Assembly: GCF_036014015.1 (NCBI RefSeq)
Contig: NZ_CP107905.1
Span: forward strand, 6,448,001-6,512,000
Reading direction: 5' to 3'
DNA: 64,000 nt
DNA from: Streptomyces sp. NBC_00457
GTDB taxonomy: Bacteria; Actinomycetota; Actinomycetes; Streptomycetales; Streptomycetaceae
Within the stretch, counting starts at the first letter, position 1; the number at the start of each line of letters is the position of its first letter. A program made the position numbers and the translations under genes. The notes beneath the pieces were generated by a model that saw nothing but the letters and a program-made list of their open reading frames with translations, was not told the DNA's origin and did not search any database. Below are positions 26,918 through 35,146 of this stretch, piece by piece.

Positions 26918-27400
26918 ATGAGCACCACCCGGCCCCACGCCTCCGGCGGTTCCGGGGGGCCCGAGGACGGTGCGTCCGTGCCGTCTGCCGGGCGCCAGGT
27001 CCGTCGGCTGAGCTTCGGCGGGGAGAGTGGGGTTGTTCCGCTGGCGCGTGACTTCACTCGGCAGGCGTTGTATGCGTGGGGCTGGATGCCGGCCGCTACC
27101 GCGGATCAGCGGGCGGCGGCTGAGGATGTGCTGCTCGTCGTGTCCGAGTTGGTCACCAATGCTTGTCTGCATGCCGAAGGGCCGGACGAGTTGTGGATCG
27201 CCTGTGACAACAAAGTGATCCGGGTCGAGGTGTCGGATCGGGGGGCGGGGCAGCCGGCGCCTCGGAATCCGCATCGGGCGGGGCGGCCGGGTGGGCATGG
27301 GATGTTCATCGTGCAGCGGCTCTGTCTGGACTGGGGGGTTGTGCGGACTCCGGGCGTCGCGGGTAAGACCGTCTGGGCCGAGTTGGGGGCTCCTGCCTAA
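26918..27400 (+). CDS. arsI: Anti-sigma factor serine kinase (RsbW/SpoIIAB-like GHKL ATPase)
   Basis: The 160-residue protein has the N box SELVTNACLHAEGPDELW, G1 box VSDRGAGQP and G2 box GRPGGHGMFIVQRL of HATPase_c anti-sigma kinases. The first 30 residues are low-complexity. It should bind and inhibit a sigma factor and phosphorylate its STAS partner. It lies 203 bases after the STAS gene, a gap large enough for a separate promoter. Repeat copy 3 follows the stop. The gene name is tentative. Confidence 0.85.
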   Translation: MSTTRPHASGGSGGPEDGASVPSAGRQVRRLSFGGESGVVPLARDFTRQALYAWGWMPAATADQRAAAEDVLLVVSELVTNACLHAEGPDELWIACDNKVIRVEVSDRGAGQPAPRNPHRAGRPGGHGMFIVQRLCLDWGVVRTPGVAGKTVWAELGAPA

Positions 27401-27441
27401 GCGCCGTAGGGCTTCGGTTGTCTTGTGGCTGCGGGTTGTTC

Positions 27442-27480
27442 GTGGCTTGTCGCGCAGTTCCCCGCGCCCCTGTCGGGGCG
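27442..27480 (+). repeat. Streptomyces-type intergenic repeat, copy 3 of 3
   Basis: The copy carries GTGGCTTGTCGCGCAGTTCC followed by CGCCCC-TGTC-GGGGCG, and it starts 42 bases after the anti-sigma kinase stop. As with the other two copies, it follows a plus-strand gene in the same orientation. Confidence 0.8.
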
Positions 27481-27593
27481 CTTTCGCTTCGGCACATTTC
27501 CAACACCTCCTTTGTCTTCCCTCCTTTCATGGGCGGGCGTACCTTGACGGCTCGATCTGATGTGCCGTCAGGAACTTGAGAGGGAGCGGAATC

Positions 27594-28283
27594 GTGTCGT
27601 ACCGGAAACGAACCGCCGCGCTCGCGTCCGTCGCGGCCCTGGCCGGCTCGGCGGTGCTGATGGCCGCCCCCGCAGCCCGGGCCGAGGTCGTGGACGTGAA
27701 CTACCAGTGCAAGACGCCGATCGGGGACAAGAGTGCCGTCTCGCCGATCGACATCAAGGGCGTGGAGAGCGGCAGCGGCTACAAGATCACGATGTCGTGG
27801 CAGAAGGGTGTCTCGTCCAGCCCGGTCGAACTGGGCAAGGGCGCGATGAACCCGAGCGCCACCATCAAGCTGGGCGGTGCCGACAGCGGCACGATGAATG
27901 TCACCGGGCCCGCCAACCAGGAAGCCATCCCCGCCAACACCCCCATCAAAATCAGTGACTTGACGGGCACCTACACCCCGAAGAAGACCGGCAAGGTCAC
28001 CTTCACGGCAGGCGTCCTCACCATCAAGGCGCTCGGTACGACGACGACCTGCACGCCGTCCAACAGTCCCGGCCCCTCCCTGACCCTGGACGTCACGGCC
28101 GCCGCGGGCGCCTCCGGCTCCACCCAGTCCGGCTCCGGTTCGGACACCGGTTCCGGCTCCGAACTGCCGCAGACCGGCCCCCTGGACTCGGCCATCGCCC
28201 TCGGCACCCTCGGCGGCACGGTGCTGCTGGCCGGGGCGGCCGGTGTGCTGTGGCTGACACGGAGGAATCAGACGGCACGCTGA
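27594..28283 (+). CDS. Sortase-anchored surface protein with LPQTG signal
   Basis: The 229-residue protein starts at GTG 27594, with GGAG 7 bases upstream. It has a Sec signal peptide ending AAPAARA near residue 30, one extracellular beta-rich domain (YQCKTPIGDK, LGGADSGTMNVTGPANQEAI, ALGTTTTCTP) and a Ser/Gly-rich spacer. A cell-wall sorting signal ends it: LPQTG at 191-195, a hydrophobic segment and RRNQTAR. The two Cys are placed to form a disulfide across the domain. The same domain recurs at the C-terminus of the product of 30252-31646. It is the first gene of a four-gene operon; its function is unknown. Confidence 0.8.
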   Translation: MSYRKRTAALASVAALAGSAVLMAAPAARAEVVDVNYQCKTPIGDKSAVSPIDIKGVESGSGYKITMSWQKGVSSSPVELGKGAMNPSATIKLGGADSGTMNVTGPANQEAIPANTPIKISDLTGTYTPKKTGKVTFTAGVLTIKALGTTTTCTPSNSPGPSLTLDVTAAAGASGSTQSGSGSDTGSGSELPQTGPLDSAIALGTLGGTVLLAGAAGVLWLTRRNQTAR

Positions 28284-28324
28284 CCGCCGTCGCCGTCTGT
28301 GTCGAACGACTGTTGGAGCCGCCG

Positions 28325-29179
28325 ATGTCGTCCGCCTTCCGTGTCCTGATGCTGGCCCTGCTGATGCTGTCGGGTGCTGCCCCCGCCGCGTCCGCTGCCT
28401 CCGCCGATGACTGGTCCCTCGCGCCCTCCGGCGGTGGGCGGCCGTCCTTCTACGCCGAGGGTGCGCCCGGGGCGGTCCTGCAGGACACGGTGTCCGTGAT
28501 CAACCGGAGCGGGGAGCCGGTCACCGTGCGGCTGCGGGGGACCGGGGTCGCGGTCGCTTTCGCCGACGGGTCGGTGCGGGTGCCCGCTCGTACTCGCGCC
28601 GACGTTCCCTTCACGGTGAGCGTTCCGACGGGGGCCGCGCCCGGCGATCTCGCGGGTGCGGTCGTCGCGCGGGACGACGAGGGGCGGTCCAGGACGGTGG
28701 CGCTGCGGCTGCGTGCCGTCGGGCCGAAGCTCTCCGCGCTGACCGTCGAGCACGTGGCGGTGGGCGCCGACGGCATCTCGTACGAGCTGGTCAACCGCGG
28801 TACGACCGCCCTCGTGCCGACACTCGCCGTCCGCGCCGACGGCGTCTTCGGCCGCCGCGTCCTCGACCGCGCCCCGCGCACCCTTCCCGTCGAACTGGCC
28901 CCCGGCCGCCGCGTCGAACTCACCGAGCCCTGGCCCGACCGCCCCGCCCTCGACTCGGTGGACGTGCGGCTGACGGTGACGGCGGCGGGCGGTGCGCGGG
29001 ACGAGGCGGGGGCGTCGGTGTGGTGCGTGCCGTGGGGTGCGGTGGCGGGCGGGCTGGGGGCTGTGGTGGCGGGCGCCGCGCTGGCAGTCGTACGACGTCG
29101 GCGGCGCCGTACGGCCGGAGACGGTGACGTGTCCGAATCCCCGCGTACGGAAGTCGAGTTGACGGGAGCGGTGACGTGA
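28325..29179 (+). CDS. Secreted protein with C-terminal membrane anchor
   Basis: The 284-residue protein has a signal peptide (FRVLMLALLMLSGAAPAASA). It carries beta-sandwich-like extracellular regions with NEW3/COG1470-style phrases (ISYELVNRGTTALVPTLAVR and VSVINRSGEPVTVRLRGT). A C-terminal transmembrane segment (WGAVAGGLGAVVAGAALAVV) is followed by RRRRRRTAGDG. It probably displays Ig-like domains on the outer face of the membrane. It sits 41 bases after the LPQTG gene, and its stop is overlapped by the next GTG (GTGA). Confidence 0.7.
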   Translation: MSSAFRVLMLALLMLSGAAPAASAASADDWSLAPSGGGRPSFYAEGAPGAVLQDTVSVINRSGEPVTVRLRGTGVAVAFADGSVRVPARTRADVPFTVSVPTGAAPGDLAGAVVARDDEGRSRTVALRLRAVGPKLSALTVEHVAVGADGISYELVNRGTTALVPTLAVRADGVFGRRVLDRAPRTLPVELAPGRRVELTEPWPDRPALDSVDVRLTVTAAGGARDEAGASVWCVPWGAVAGGLGAVVAGAALAVVRRRRRRTAGDGDVSESPRTEVELTGAVT

Positions 29180-30255
29180 GGGGCAAGGTGCGGTTTCCGG
29201 TGCTGGTCGCGGTGCTCGCGCTGTTGCTGGCGCCCTTGGGGTCACCGGCGGTCGCGGCGGAGAAGCCCGCGGTCAAGCTGTCCAAGTCGCAGGCGGGGAC
29301 GGGGGGTTCGATCACCGTCACCGGGAGCGGCTGGCGGGAGCGGGCGCTGCTGATGATTCTGATCTGCGGGCAGTCCGTGCCGTCCCGGGGCGTCGTCGGC
29401 GGGACCAACTCCTGTGCCAACGGGGACGGGCGGGCGGTGACGACGGACGCTGAGGGGCGGTTCGAGCGGAAGCTGCCGGTCGCGGAGCCGCCCGTACCGT
29501 GCCCGTGCGTGGTGCATGTCGCCACCGTGACCGGGGCGAAGGCGGAGGCCGACGCGATCTTCCAGGTCGCCGGGCACGCGGTGGAGCCGTTGCCCGCGGA
29601 GGCGGCCGGCGGGCGGCTGTCGGTGCTGACGGACACGCGGCTCGACGGGTCCAGCGGGCTGCTCACCTGGTTCGGGGCGGCGCCCACGCGCACGCTCGTC
29701 TTCACCGTCGGCAACGTCGGCACGTCCACCATCAAGAACCCGGTCTTCCAGGTCGGCACCGCACACGGCGTGTTCGCGCCCGAGTGGCAGGACCAGCAGT
29801 GGCGCGGCACCGTCGAGCCCGGCCGGAAGGCCCGTATCGAGCTGCCGGTCGAGTTGTCCGGCGGCGCGCACGGCGACTACACCGTGTCGCTGAAGTACGG
29901 CGGGAAGGTCCTCGCCGAGCAGCCCTGGGGCGTGGGCCGCCCGTGGGGCGTGACCCTGTTCTGGGTCCTGGTCTGCCTGGTCGTACCGGCGGCGGTGTTC
30001 CGCGTCGGGATGGCGGTGGTGGACCGGGTACGGCCCCGGCGCAGCACCGGCCGCGCGCGGCTCCGCATGCCCGAACTGGCCCTCCGCCTCCCGAAGTTGA
30101 GCCCTTCGGAGGACGTACCCTCCCCTGCCACCTCGACCACCACCCTGCCGTGGTTCACCCCGGACTCCGATCCGGGCACGGCCGGTCCGCTCTCCGCACC
30201 GCACGACGACAGCCCGACGAGTCCTACGACTCCCACCAGGAAGGGACAGACGTGA
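29176..30255 (+). CDS. Secreted/membrane protein with neocarzinostatin-like N-terminal domain
   Basis: The 359-residue protein has a signal peptide (VLVAVLALLLAPLGSPAVAA). An N-terminal domain follows, with KLSKSQAGTGGSITVTGSGW, reminiscent of the neocarzinostatin/actinoxanthin fold and rich in Cys (CGQS, TNSCANG, PVPCPCVV). A second beta-sandwich domain (TLVFTVGNVGTSTIKNPVFQ), one transmembrane segment (GVTLFWVLVCLVVPAAVFRV) and a long cytoplasmic Pro/Thr/Ser-rich tail complete it. The fold assignment is by pattern only. It overlaps both neighbours by four bases, so the operon is tightly coupled. Confidence 0.65.
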   Translation: MRGKVRFPVLVAVLALLLAPLGSPAVAAEKPAVKLSKSQAGTGGSITVTGSGWRERALLMILICGQSVPSRGVVGGTNSCANGDGRAVTTDAEGRFERKLPVAEPPVPCPCVVHVATVTGAKAEADAIFQVAGHAVEPLPAEAAGGRLSVLTDTRLDGSSGLLTWFGAAPTRTLVFTVGNVGTSTIKNPVFQVGTAHGVFAPEWQDQQWRGTVEPGRKARIELPVELSGGAHGDYTVSLKYGGKVLAEQPWGVGRPWGVTLFWVLVCLVVPAAVFRVGMAVVDRVRPRRSTGRARLRMPELALRLPKLSPSEDVPSPATSTTTLPWFTPDSDPGTAGPLSAPHDDSPTSPTTPTRKGQT

Positions 30256-31646
30256 GCAAGCCGAGGAGAGTCACACCGGCCCGCGGCCGCAGAACGGGCG
30301 CGGCGGGCGTCGCCATGATGCTGTGCGGCGCGGGCATCCTGATCGGCGTCGCCGCGACGCCCGCGCAGGCCGCCGAGGTGTCGTACGCGACCGAGTGCAT
30401 CCCGCCGGCCATCTCGGGGCTGCCGCCGGTCCAGGGCACCACCAAGGTGGAGATCACCGCGCCCGCCGAGGCCAAGGTCGGCGACGAGGTCGAGATCACC
30501 TGGAAGTTCGTCCAGGCCGCCTCCAAGAACCCCGACGTCCTCGACCTGGAGAAGGACACCGTCCAGCCGACCGGGACCCTCAAGGCCGCCGGCGCCCAGA
30601 CCGGGGACATCGCGATGCAGGGCACGCGGACCAATCCGCCGATCCCCAAGAACAGCGACATGAAGCTCTCCGACATGAAGGGCAAGCTGAAGCTCACGGC
30701 GGCGGGCGAGGTGACGCTGACGCCGGACGCGTACAACATCAACGTCAACAAGCCGATCTCGACGGACACCAAGTGCTCGCCGAAGGAGGCGGTGCAGAAG
30801 GCCGCGACCATCAAGGTGACGGACGGGGGCGGGAGTTCGGGGGGTACGACGGGAGGGTTGCCGACGGGTTTGCCGACGCTGCCGACCGGTCTGCCCACGG
30901 GTACCTCGTCGCCGACGCCGAGTGAGAGTGAGACGGGCGGTGACGCCGGGGGCGGCTCCGGTGCCGGCGGTTCCGACACCGGCGGTTCCAGCACCGGCGG
31001 AGGCGGCGGGCAGACCGAGTTCACCGGCAAGGAGGTTCAGGTCCCGTACCAGTGCAAGACGCCGATCGGGGACAAGGAGGCGACCTCGCCGGTCCAGATC
31101 GACGCCAAGAAGAACGGCGGGAGTTTCGACCTCACCGTGCAGTTCAAGAAGTCCGTGATGGACAGCCCCGCCGACATCCCGGCCGACTCGGTCAAGCCGT
31201 CGATGGAGGTGGCCCTGGGCGGCGCCGACAGCGGCACGGTCCATGTCGAGGGGCCCACCAACGCCGAGCCCATCAAGTCCGGCGACCCGATCGAGGTCCC
31301 CGACCTCACCGGCACGTACAAGCCGGGCGCGAGCGGTGAGACGACGCTGTCACCGGGCGTCCTGACCGTCGAGGCCCTGGGCACGACGACGACGTGCACG
31401 CCGACCAAGTCGGAGGTCTCCCTCACCCTGGACACGACCGAGCAGGCGAGCGGTGCGTCGGGCGGCGGCTCGGGTTCGGCCGGCGGTTCGGCTTCCGGCG
31501 GCGGTTCGTCGTCGACGGACGGCGGGCTGGCCGCCACCGGCTCCGACGACAACAGCACCCTGAAGGCGCTGGGCTTGGTGGCGGGGACGGCCGTACTGCT
31601 GGGCGGTGCGGTGTTCACGTTCATGCCGGGGAGGCGTTTGCGGTAA
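30252..31646 (+). CDS. Two-domain sortase-anchored surface protein with LAATG signal
   Basis: The 464-residue protein starts at GTG 30252, overlapping the previous stop. It has a signal peptide ending ATPAQAA and a first extracellular domain (about 42-190; VSYATECIPPAISGLPPVQG to KPISTDTKCSPKEA). A Gly/Pro/Thr-rich linker (GLPTGLPTLPTGLPTG) leads to a second domain nearly parallel to the product of 27594-28283. The C-terminal sorting signal is LAATG (426-430), then a hydrophobic stretch and GRRLR. LAxTG is the class E sortase preference in Streptomyces. Thirty bases at 31048-31077 are identical to 27702-27731. Confidence 0.8.
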   Translation: MSKPRRVTPARGRRTGAAGVAMMLCGAGILIGVAATPAQAAEVSYATECIPPAISGLPPVQGTTKVEITAPAEAKVGDEVEITWKFVQAASKNPDVLDLEKDTVQPTGTLKAAGAQTGDIAMQGTRTNPPIPKNSDMKLSDMKGKLKLTAAGEVTLTPDAYNINVNKPISTDTKCSPKEAVQKAATIKVTDGGGSSGGTTGGLPTGLPTLPTGLPTGTSSPTPSESETGGDAGGGSGAGGSDTGGSSTGGGGGQTEFTGKEVQVPYQCKTPIGDKEATSPVQIDAKKNGGSFDLTVQFKKSVMDSPADIPADSVKPSMEVALGGADSGTVHVEGPTNAEPIKSGDPIEVPDLTGTYKPGASGETTLSPGVLTVEALGTTTTCTPTKSEVSLTLDTTEQASGASGGGSGSAGGSASGGGSSSTDGGLAATGSDDNSTLKALGLVAGTAVLLGGAVFTFMPGRRLR

Positions 31647-31657
31647 GGGCCGACTTC

Positions 31658-31813
31658 TCACGTGCCATGGTCCAACCGGTGGTGTGAGCGCATCAGCACG
31701 TTCGCGTCCCCCACCGCGCTGTAGTCGAAGGCCGCCCGCGCCGCGGCCCGCCGTTCCGCGAGTTGCCGACAGGTCTCGCAGCCGGCCACGGGCAGGGGCG
31801 GGCGGCTGATGTC
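31658..31813 (-). pseudogene. Remnant of a small Cys-rich Streptomyces protein
   Basis: The minus-strand frame encodes VAGCETCRQLAERRAAARAA and DYSAVGDANVLMRSHH. This is the typical C-terminal half of small Streptomyces proteins with a CxxC followed by a D-x-N-V-x-x-R block. No start codon or ribosome site precedes it; upstream the frame runs antisense through the alcohol dehydrogenase remnant. It therefore looks truncated at a recombination junction. Confidence 0.45.
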
Positions 31814-31865
31814 GTACGACGGCCCGATCGCCGTGTGCGCGTCCGTCCGCCTCTCCGCGCCTCCC

Positions 31866-32378
31866 CAAACCGGGGCCGGGGCGGTGCTGAATGGCCTGCG
31901 ACCGGCACCGGGAGGTTCGGTCGTGGTCTTCGGCACTGGGGCGGTCGGCCTCGCTGCTGTCATGGCCGCGAGTCTCACTCAGGCCGAGCGGGTGATCGCC
32001 GTCGATGTGAACCCCGGCCGACTGGCGCTGGCCACCGAGCTGGGTGCCACGGACACCATCGACGCCGCCGCCACCGACGATCCGGTGGCGGCCATCCGGG
32101 AACTCACCGGAGGCGGAGCGGGCCATGTGCTGGAGAGCAGCGGCAATGTGCGGGCCTTCCGGCAGGCCATCGACATCGTCAACAGCAGCAAGCGGATTGT
32201 CGGGATCGTCGAGGGAGCGTCCGTTCCCCACGTCTTGATCCCTGATCTCATCGGCCTCCACGCGGCCGGCCGCTTTCCCGTGGAGCGCCTGGTCACCTCG
32301 TTCTCCTTCAGCCGGATCAACGACGCCGCCGCAGTCGCCGCATCAGGCGAGGCCGTCAAGCCGGTCCTCCATCTCTGA
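31866..32378 (+). pseudogene. Truncated zinc-type alcohol dehydrogenase remnant
   Basis: The frame reads QTGAGAVLNGL, SVVVFGTGAVGLAAVMAASL (NAD-binding), ELTGGGAGHVLESSGNVRAF and ends FSRINDAAAVAASGEAVKPV. That is the C-terminal half of a medium-chain (aryl-)alcohol dehydrogenase. The whole N-terminal zinc domain is missing. The stretch between the Rossmann beta strands and EGASVPHVLIPDLI seems shortened by roughly 30 residues compared with the family as I remember it. It has no plausible start or ribosome site, so it is decayed DNA and not a functional enzyme. Confidence 0.7.
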
Positions 32379-32456
32379 CCGGTGCCCGAACTCCCTGTTG
32401 GTGCCGAGGGCCCGGGCTGCTGAGGGAGGTCGCTCCGGCGCCGTACGCCGCGCGGT

Positions 32457-32678
32457 TCATTCGCCCGCGGTGTCCTCGGCCTCCCAGCGCAGCAGGTCGC
32501 CCGGCTGGCACTTGAGTACCTCGCAGAGCGCGGCGAGCGTCGAGAAGCGCACCGCCTTGGCGCGGCCGTTCTTGAGTACCGCCAGGTTGGCGGGCGTGAT
32601 CCCTACGCGGTCCGCGAGCTCGCCCACGGACATCTTCCGCCTGGCCAGCATCACGTCGATGTCGACGGCGATCGGCAT
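32457..32678 (-). CDS. Cro/C1-type (YozG-like) helix-turn-helix regulator
   Basis: The 73-residue protein is almost entirely an HTH: VDIDVMLARRKMSVGELADR, VGITPANLAVLKNGRAKAVR, FSTLAALCEVLKCQPGDLLR. Its ATG shares one base with the stop of the DUF2975 gene (TGATG), a pairing seen widely in bacteria. It likely represses its own operon through the twin palindromes at 33181-33218, as inferred from position. Confidence 0.9.
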   Translation of the reverse strand: MPIAVDIDVMLARRKMSVGELADRVGITPANLAVLKNGRAKAVRFSTLAALCEVLKCQPGDLLRWEAEDTAGE

Positions 32679-33169
32679 CAGATCACCTCGTCCAACTCGG
32701 CCTGCATCTGCGCCGCTTCGACATCGCGCGCGACGGCCTGGGCGAGCAGCATCCGCAGCACGAGCACGATGAGCGCGACTCCCAGGATGGCCACGCCAAC
32801 CCCGCCCATGATGACGGTGACGCCCGGATCCTCCCGCTGGCCCGGCGCATTCAGGGCCGTGACCGCGAACCACACGAGAGCGGCCGCCACGATCGCGCCG
32901 ATGATGACGTCCACGTACCGGAAGGCGGCGTGGGAGAACACGGTTCCGCGTCGCACCATCGTCACCAGTCGCCATACACAGACCAGGGCGACCTGGGCCG
33001 TCCCGATGCCCAGGATCGTGATCACGCGCAGCGGGGTCAGCGGGAGCGCCCCGTCCTCCGGGTCACTCCCGCTGACCAACGCCCACACCATCAATGCCTG
33101 CACGAACACGGTGCCGGTGAGCACCACCACAAGCACGGCGCGCAGCGCGCGCACGGTCAGCTTTCCCAT
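32678..33169 (-). CDS. DUF2975 membrane protein
   Basis: The 163-residue protein starts MGKLTVRALRAVLVVV, with GAAGG seven bases upstream. It has four hydrophobic segments, including VIGAIVAAALVWFAVTAL-like and GVGVAILGVALIVLVLRMLL stretches. The arginine pattern VWRLVTMVRRGTVFSHAAFR between segments is typical of DUF2975. The function is unknown; coupling to an HTH protein suggests a membrane sensor or modulator of that regulator. The open frame upstream of 33169 runs through the promoter and is not coding. Confidence 0.88.
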   Translation of the reverse strand: MGKLTVRALRAVLVVVLTGTVFVQALMVWALVSGSDPEDGALPLTPLRVITILGIGTAQVALVCVWRLVTMVRRGTVFSHAAFRYVDVIIGAIVAAALVWFAVTALNAPGQREDPGVTVIMGGVGVAILGVALIVLVLRMLLAQAVARDVEAAQMQAELDEVI

Positions 33170-33180
33170 GACCCAACCTT

Positions 33181-33227
33181 CCATCGAGCTACGATGGGAA
33201 TCTATCGAATCTCGATAGGTGAGGCAA
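33181..33227 (-). promoter_or_regulatory. Promoter with twin 17-bp palindromic operators
   Basis: On the minus strand TTGCCT (33222-33227) and TAGATT (33199-33204) are separated by 17 bases, a good HrdB-type promoter. Palindrome CTATCGA-ATC-TCGATAG (33202-33218) covers the spacer and -10. Palindrome CCATCGA-GCT-ACGATGG (33181-33197) covers the predicted start point and abuts the ribosome site. Both fit CYATCGA-N3-WCGATRG, with centres 21 bp apart. Confidence 0.8.
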
Positions 33228-33315
33228 GGGCTGCACGGCGCCGCCCGGCGCGCACATGCGGCGAGGGCCGCCGCACATGTGTGCGGTGGCCCTCGCCATA
33301 GGTATGGGGCGTGCG

Positions 33316-34812
33316 TCAGTGCACGTCGCCCATCAGCTCCTTGACCTTCTTGCGGTACATCCACACGGCGACACCGGCGATGACGGCGAGCGTGGCTTCC
33401 AGGGCCACGATGCCCGTCTTGTTGAGGTCGACGCCGGCGATGGAGAGCAGGCCGGTCGTGGCGTCACCGGCGGTGACGGCCAGGAACCAGACGCCCATCA
33501 TTTGGGAGGCGTACTTCGCGGGCGCCATCTTCGTCGTGACCGACAGACCCACCGGGGAGACCGTCAGCTCACCGACGGTCTGGATGAAGTAGATCGCCGC
33601 CAGCCACAGCGCCGCCGCCTTGTGACCGCCCTCGGCGATCGACAGCGGGGCCAGGAAGAGGAAGAAGGACGCGCCGACGAGGATCAGGCCCGCCGAGAAC
33701 TTCACCGCGGTGCTCGGCTCCTTGCCACGCCGGGCCAGTGCCAGCCACAGCCAGGCGAAGACCGGCGCCAGCGCCATGATCATGACCGGGTTGACCGACT
33801 GGTACCAGGAGACCGGGAACTCCCAGCCGAAGACGGAGTTGTCGGCGGAGGACTCGGCGAACAGCGACAGCGTCGAGCCGCCCTGGTCGTAGATCATCCA
33901 GAACACGGCCGCGGCGACGAAGAACCAGATGTACGCGGTCAGCTTCGACTGCTCGGCACGGTCCAGCTCCTTGTCCCGCTTCATCCTGGCGATGACCATG
34001 ACCGGGATGATCAGACCGGCGAGCGTGATGGGGACCAGCAGCCAGTTCAGCGTGTAGACGCCAAAGACGCCGACGACGGCGTAGAAGATGATCGCGACGG
34101 CGGTCCAGAAGCCGGCCTTGCGCAGCGTCGCCGCCTTCTGCTCGGCGGTCAGCGGCGTCGGGACGACGTCCGAGCGGGCGCTCAGGTGTCGGCTGCCGAG
34201 CAGGAACTGGGCGAGACCCAGGCCCATGCCGAGCGCGGCGAGCGCGAAGCCCAGGTGCCAGTTGACGTTCTCGCCGACAGTGCCGATGACCAGCGGGGCG
34301 GCGAAGGCACCGGCGTTGATGCCGATGTAGAAGAGCGTGAAGCCACCGTCGCGGCGCGGGTCGTCCGGGCCGTCGTAGAGGTGCCCGACCATCGTCGAGA
34401 TGTTGGCCTTCAGCAGACCGGAACCGATCGCGACCAGACCGAGGCCCGCGAAGAAGCTGCCCGACCAGGGGAGGGCCAGGGTGAGGTGGCCGAGCATGAT
34501 GATCGCGCCCGCGACAGCGACCGTTTTGCGGGGGCCGAGGACGCGGTCCGCGAACCAGCCGCCCGGGAGGGCGAGCAGGTACACGAGCGACAGGTACACC
34601 GAGTAGATCGCGGTGGCGGTGGCCGCACTGAGGTGCAGGCCGCCGGGGGCCACCAGGTACAGCGGGAGCAGGGCCCTCATGCCGTAGTAGGAGAACCGCT
34701 CCCACATCTCGGTCATGAACAGAGTGGCCAGTCCGCGGGGGTGGCCGAAGAAGGTCCATCCGGAACCGGGGGTGCCCGGTTCAAAGGATTCCTTCGTCAG
34801 GCTGGACGCCAT
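33316..34812 (-). CDS. POT/PTR2-family proton-coupled di/tripeptide transporter
   Basis: The 498-residue protein begins MASSLTKESFEPGTP. The first helix carries the proton-coupling ExxER-type motif in MTEMWERFSYYGMRALLPLY. It is followed by the PTR2 signature region GGWFADRVLGPRKTVAVAGA and the FTLFYIGINAGAFAAPLVIG block of POT carriers. About 14 hydrophobic segments are present, including PVGLSVTTKMAPAKYASQMM near the end. It imports short peptides using the proton gradient. An ATG at 34863 lies in frame but outside the family start. It appears monocistronic. Confidence 0.93.
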   Translation of the reverse strand: MASSLTKESFEPGTPGSGWTFFGHPRGLATLFMTEMWERFSYYGMRALLPLYLVAPGGLHLSAATATAIYSVYLSLVYLLALPGGWFADRVLGPRKTVAVAGAIIMLGHLTLALPWSGSFFAGLGLVAIGSGLLKANISTMVGHLYDGPDDPRRDGGFTLFYIGINAGAFAAPLVIGTVGENVNWHLGFALAALGMGLGLAQFLLGSRHLSARSDVVPTPLTAEQKAATLRKAGFWTAVAIIFYAVVGVFGVYTLNWLLVPITLAGLIIPVMVIARMKRDKELDRAEQSKLTAYIWFFVAAAVFWMIYDQGGSTLSLFAESSADNSVFGWEFPVSWYQSVNPVMIMALAPVFAWLWLALARRGKEPSTAVKFSAGLILVGASFFLFLAPLSIAEGGHKAAALWLAAIYFIQTVGELTVSPVGLSVTTKMAPAKYASQMMGVWFLAVTAGDATTGLLSIAGVDLNKTGIVALEATLAVIAGVAVWMYRKKVKELMGDVH

Positions 34813-35146
34813 GGTCGATCCTTGCTGGTCGGGACGCGCCTGGAGTGGGTGGGGCACACACAAAAGAGACCTTCAGCGTCAAATGATTGCCAAAGGTCCC
34901 CGTGGTGCTACAGGCGCTCATTCACCATAAGGCAGGACACCGATGGAAATGGAAGGACTTGAGACGTCAATCACAGGTGTCGGTGGAACCGCAAGCGTAT
35001 TTTCGAAGGTCATTCTCAGGATCGCACCCTACGGCCATAGGTTCGTACCGATGCCGGGGCAAGGTAAGGATCGCTCCATGGGACGGTAAGAATCCGGCCT
35101 GCCGATCACACCCCGGCTCTTGTCATCCGCGGACTACCATCACCTC
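34813..35146. promoter_or_regulatory. Divergent regulatory region, relatively AT-rich
   Basis: These 334 bases separate the divergent peptide transporter and response regulator genes. No gene is convincing here. The response regulator ATG has no Shine-Dalgarno; a TACCAT hexamer (35135-35140) ends six bases before it, the layout of a leaderless transcript. No clear dyad was found. Confidence 0.45.

Noticed and set aside
31658..31978. A 106-residue minus-strand protein
   Set aside because: Its first half is antisense to the alcohol dehydrogenase remnant and only the last 50 residues look protein-like; listed as a remnant instead.
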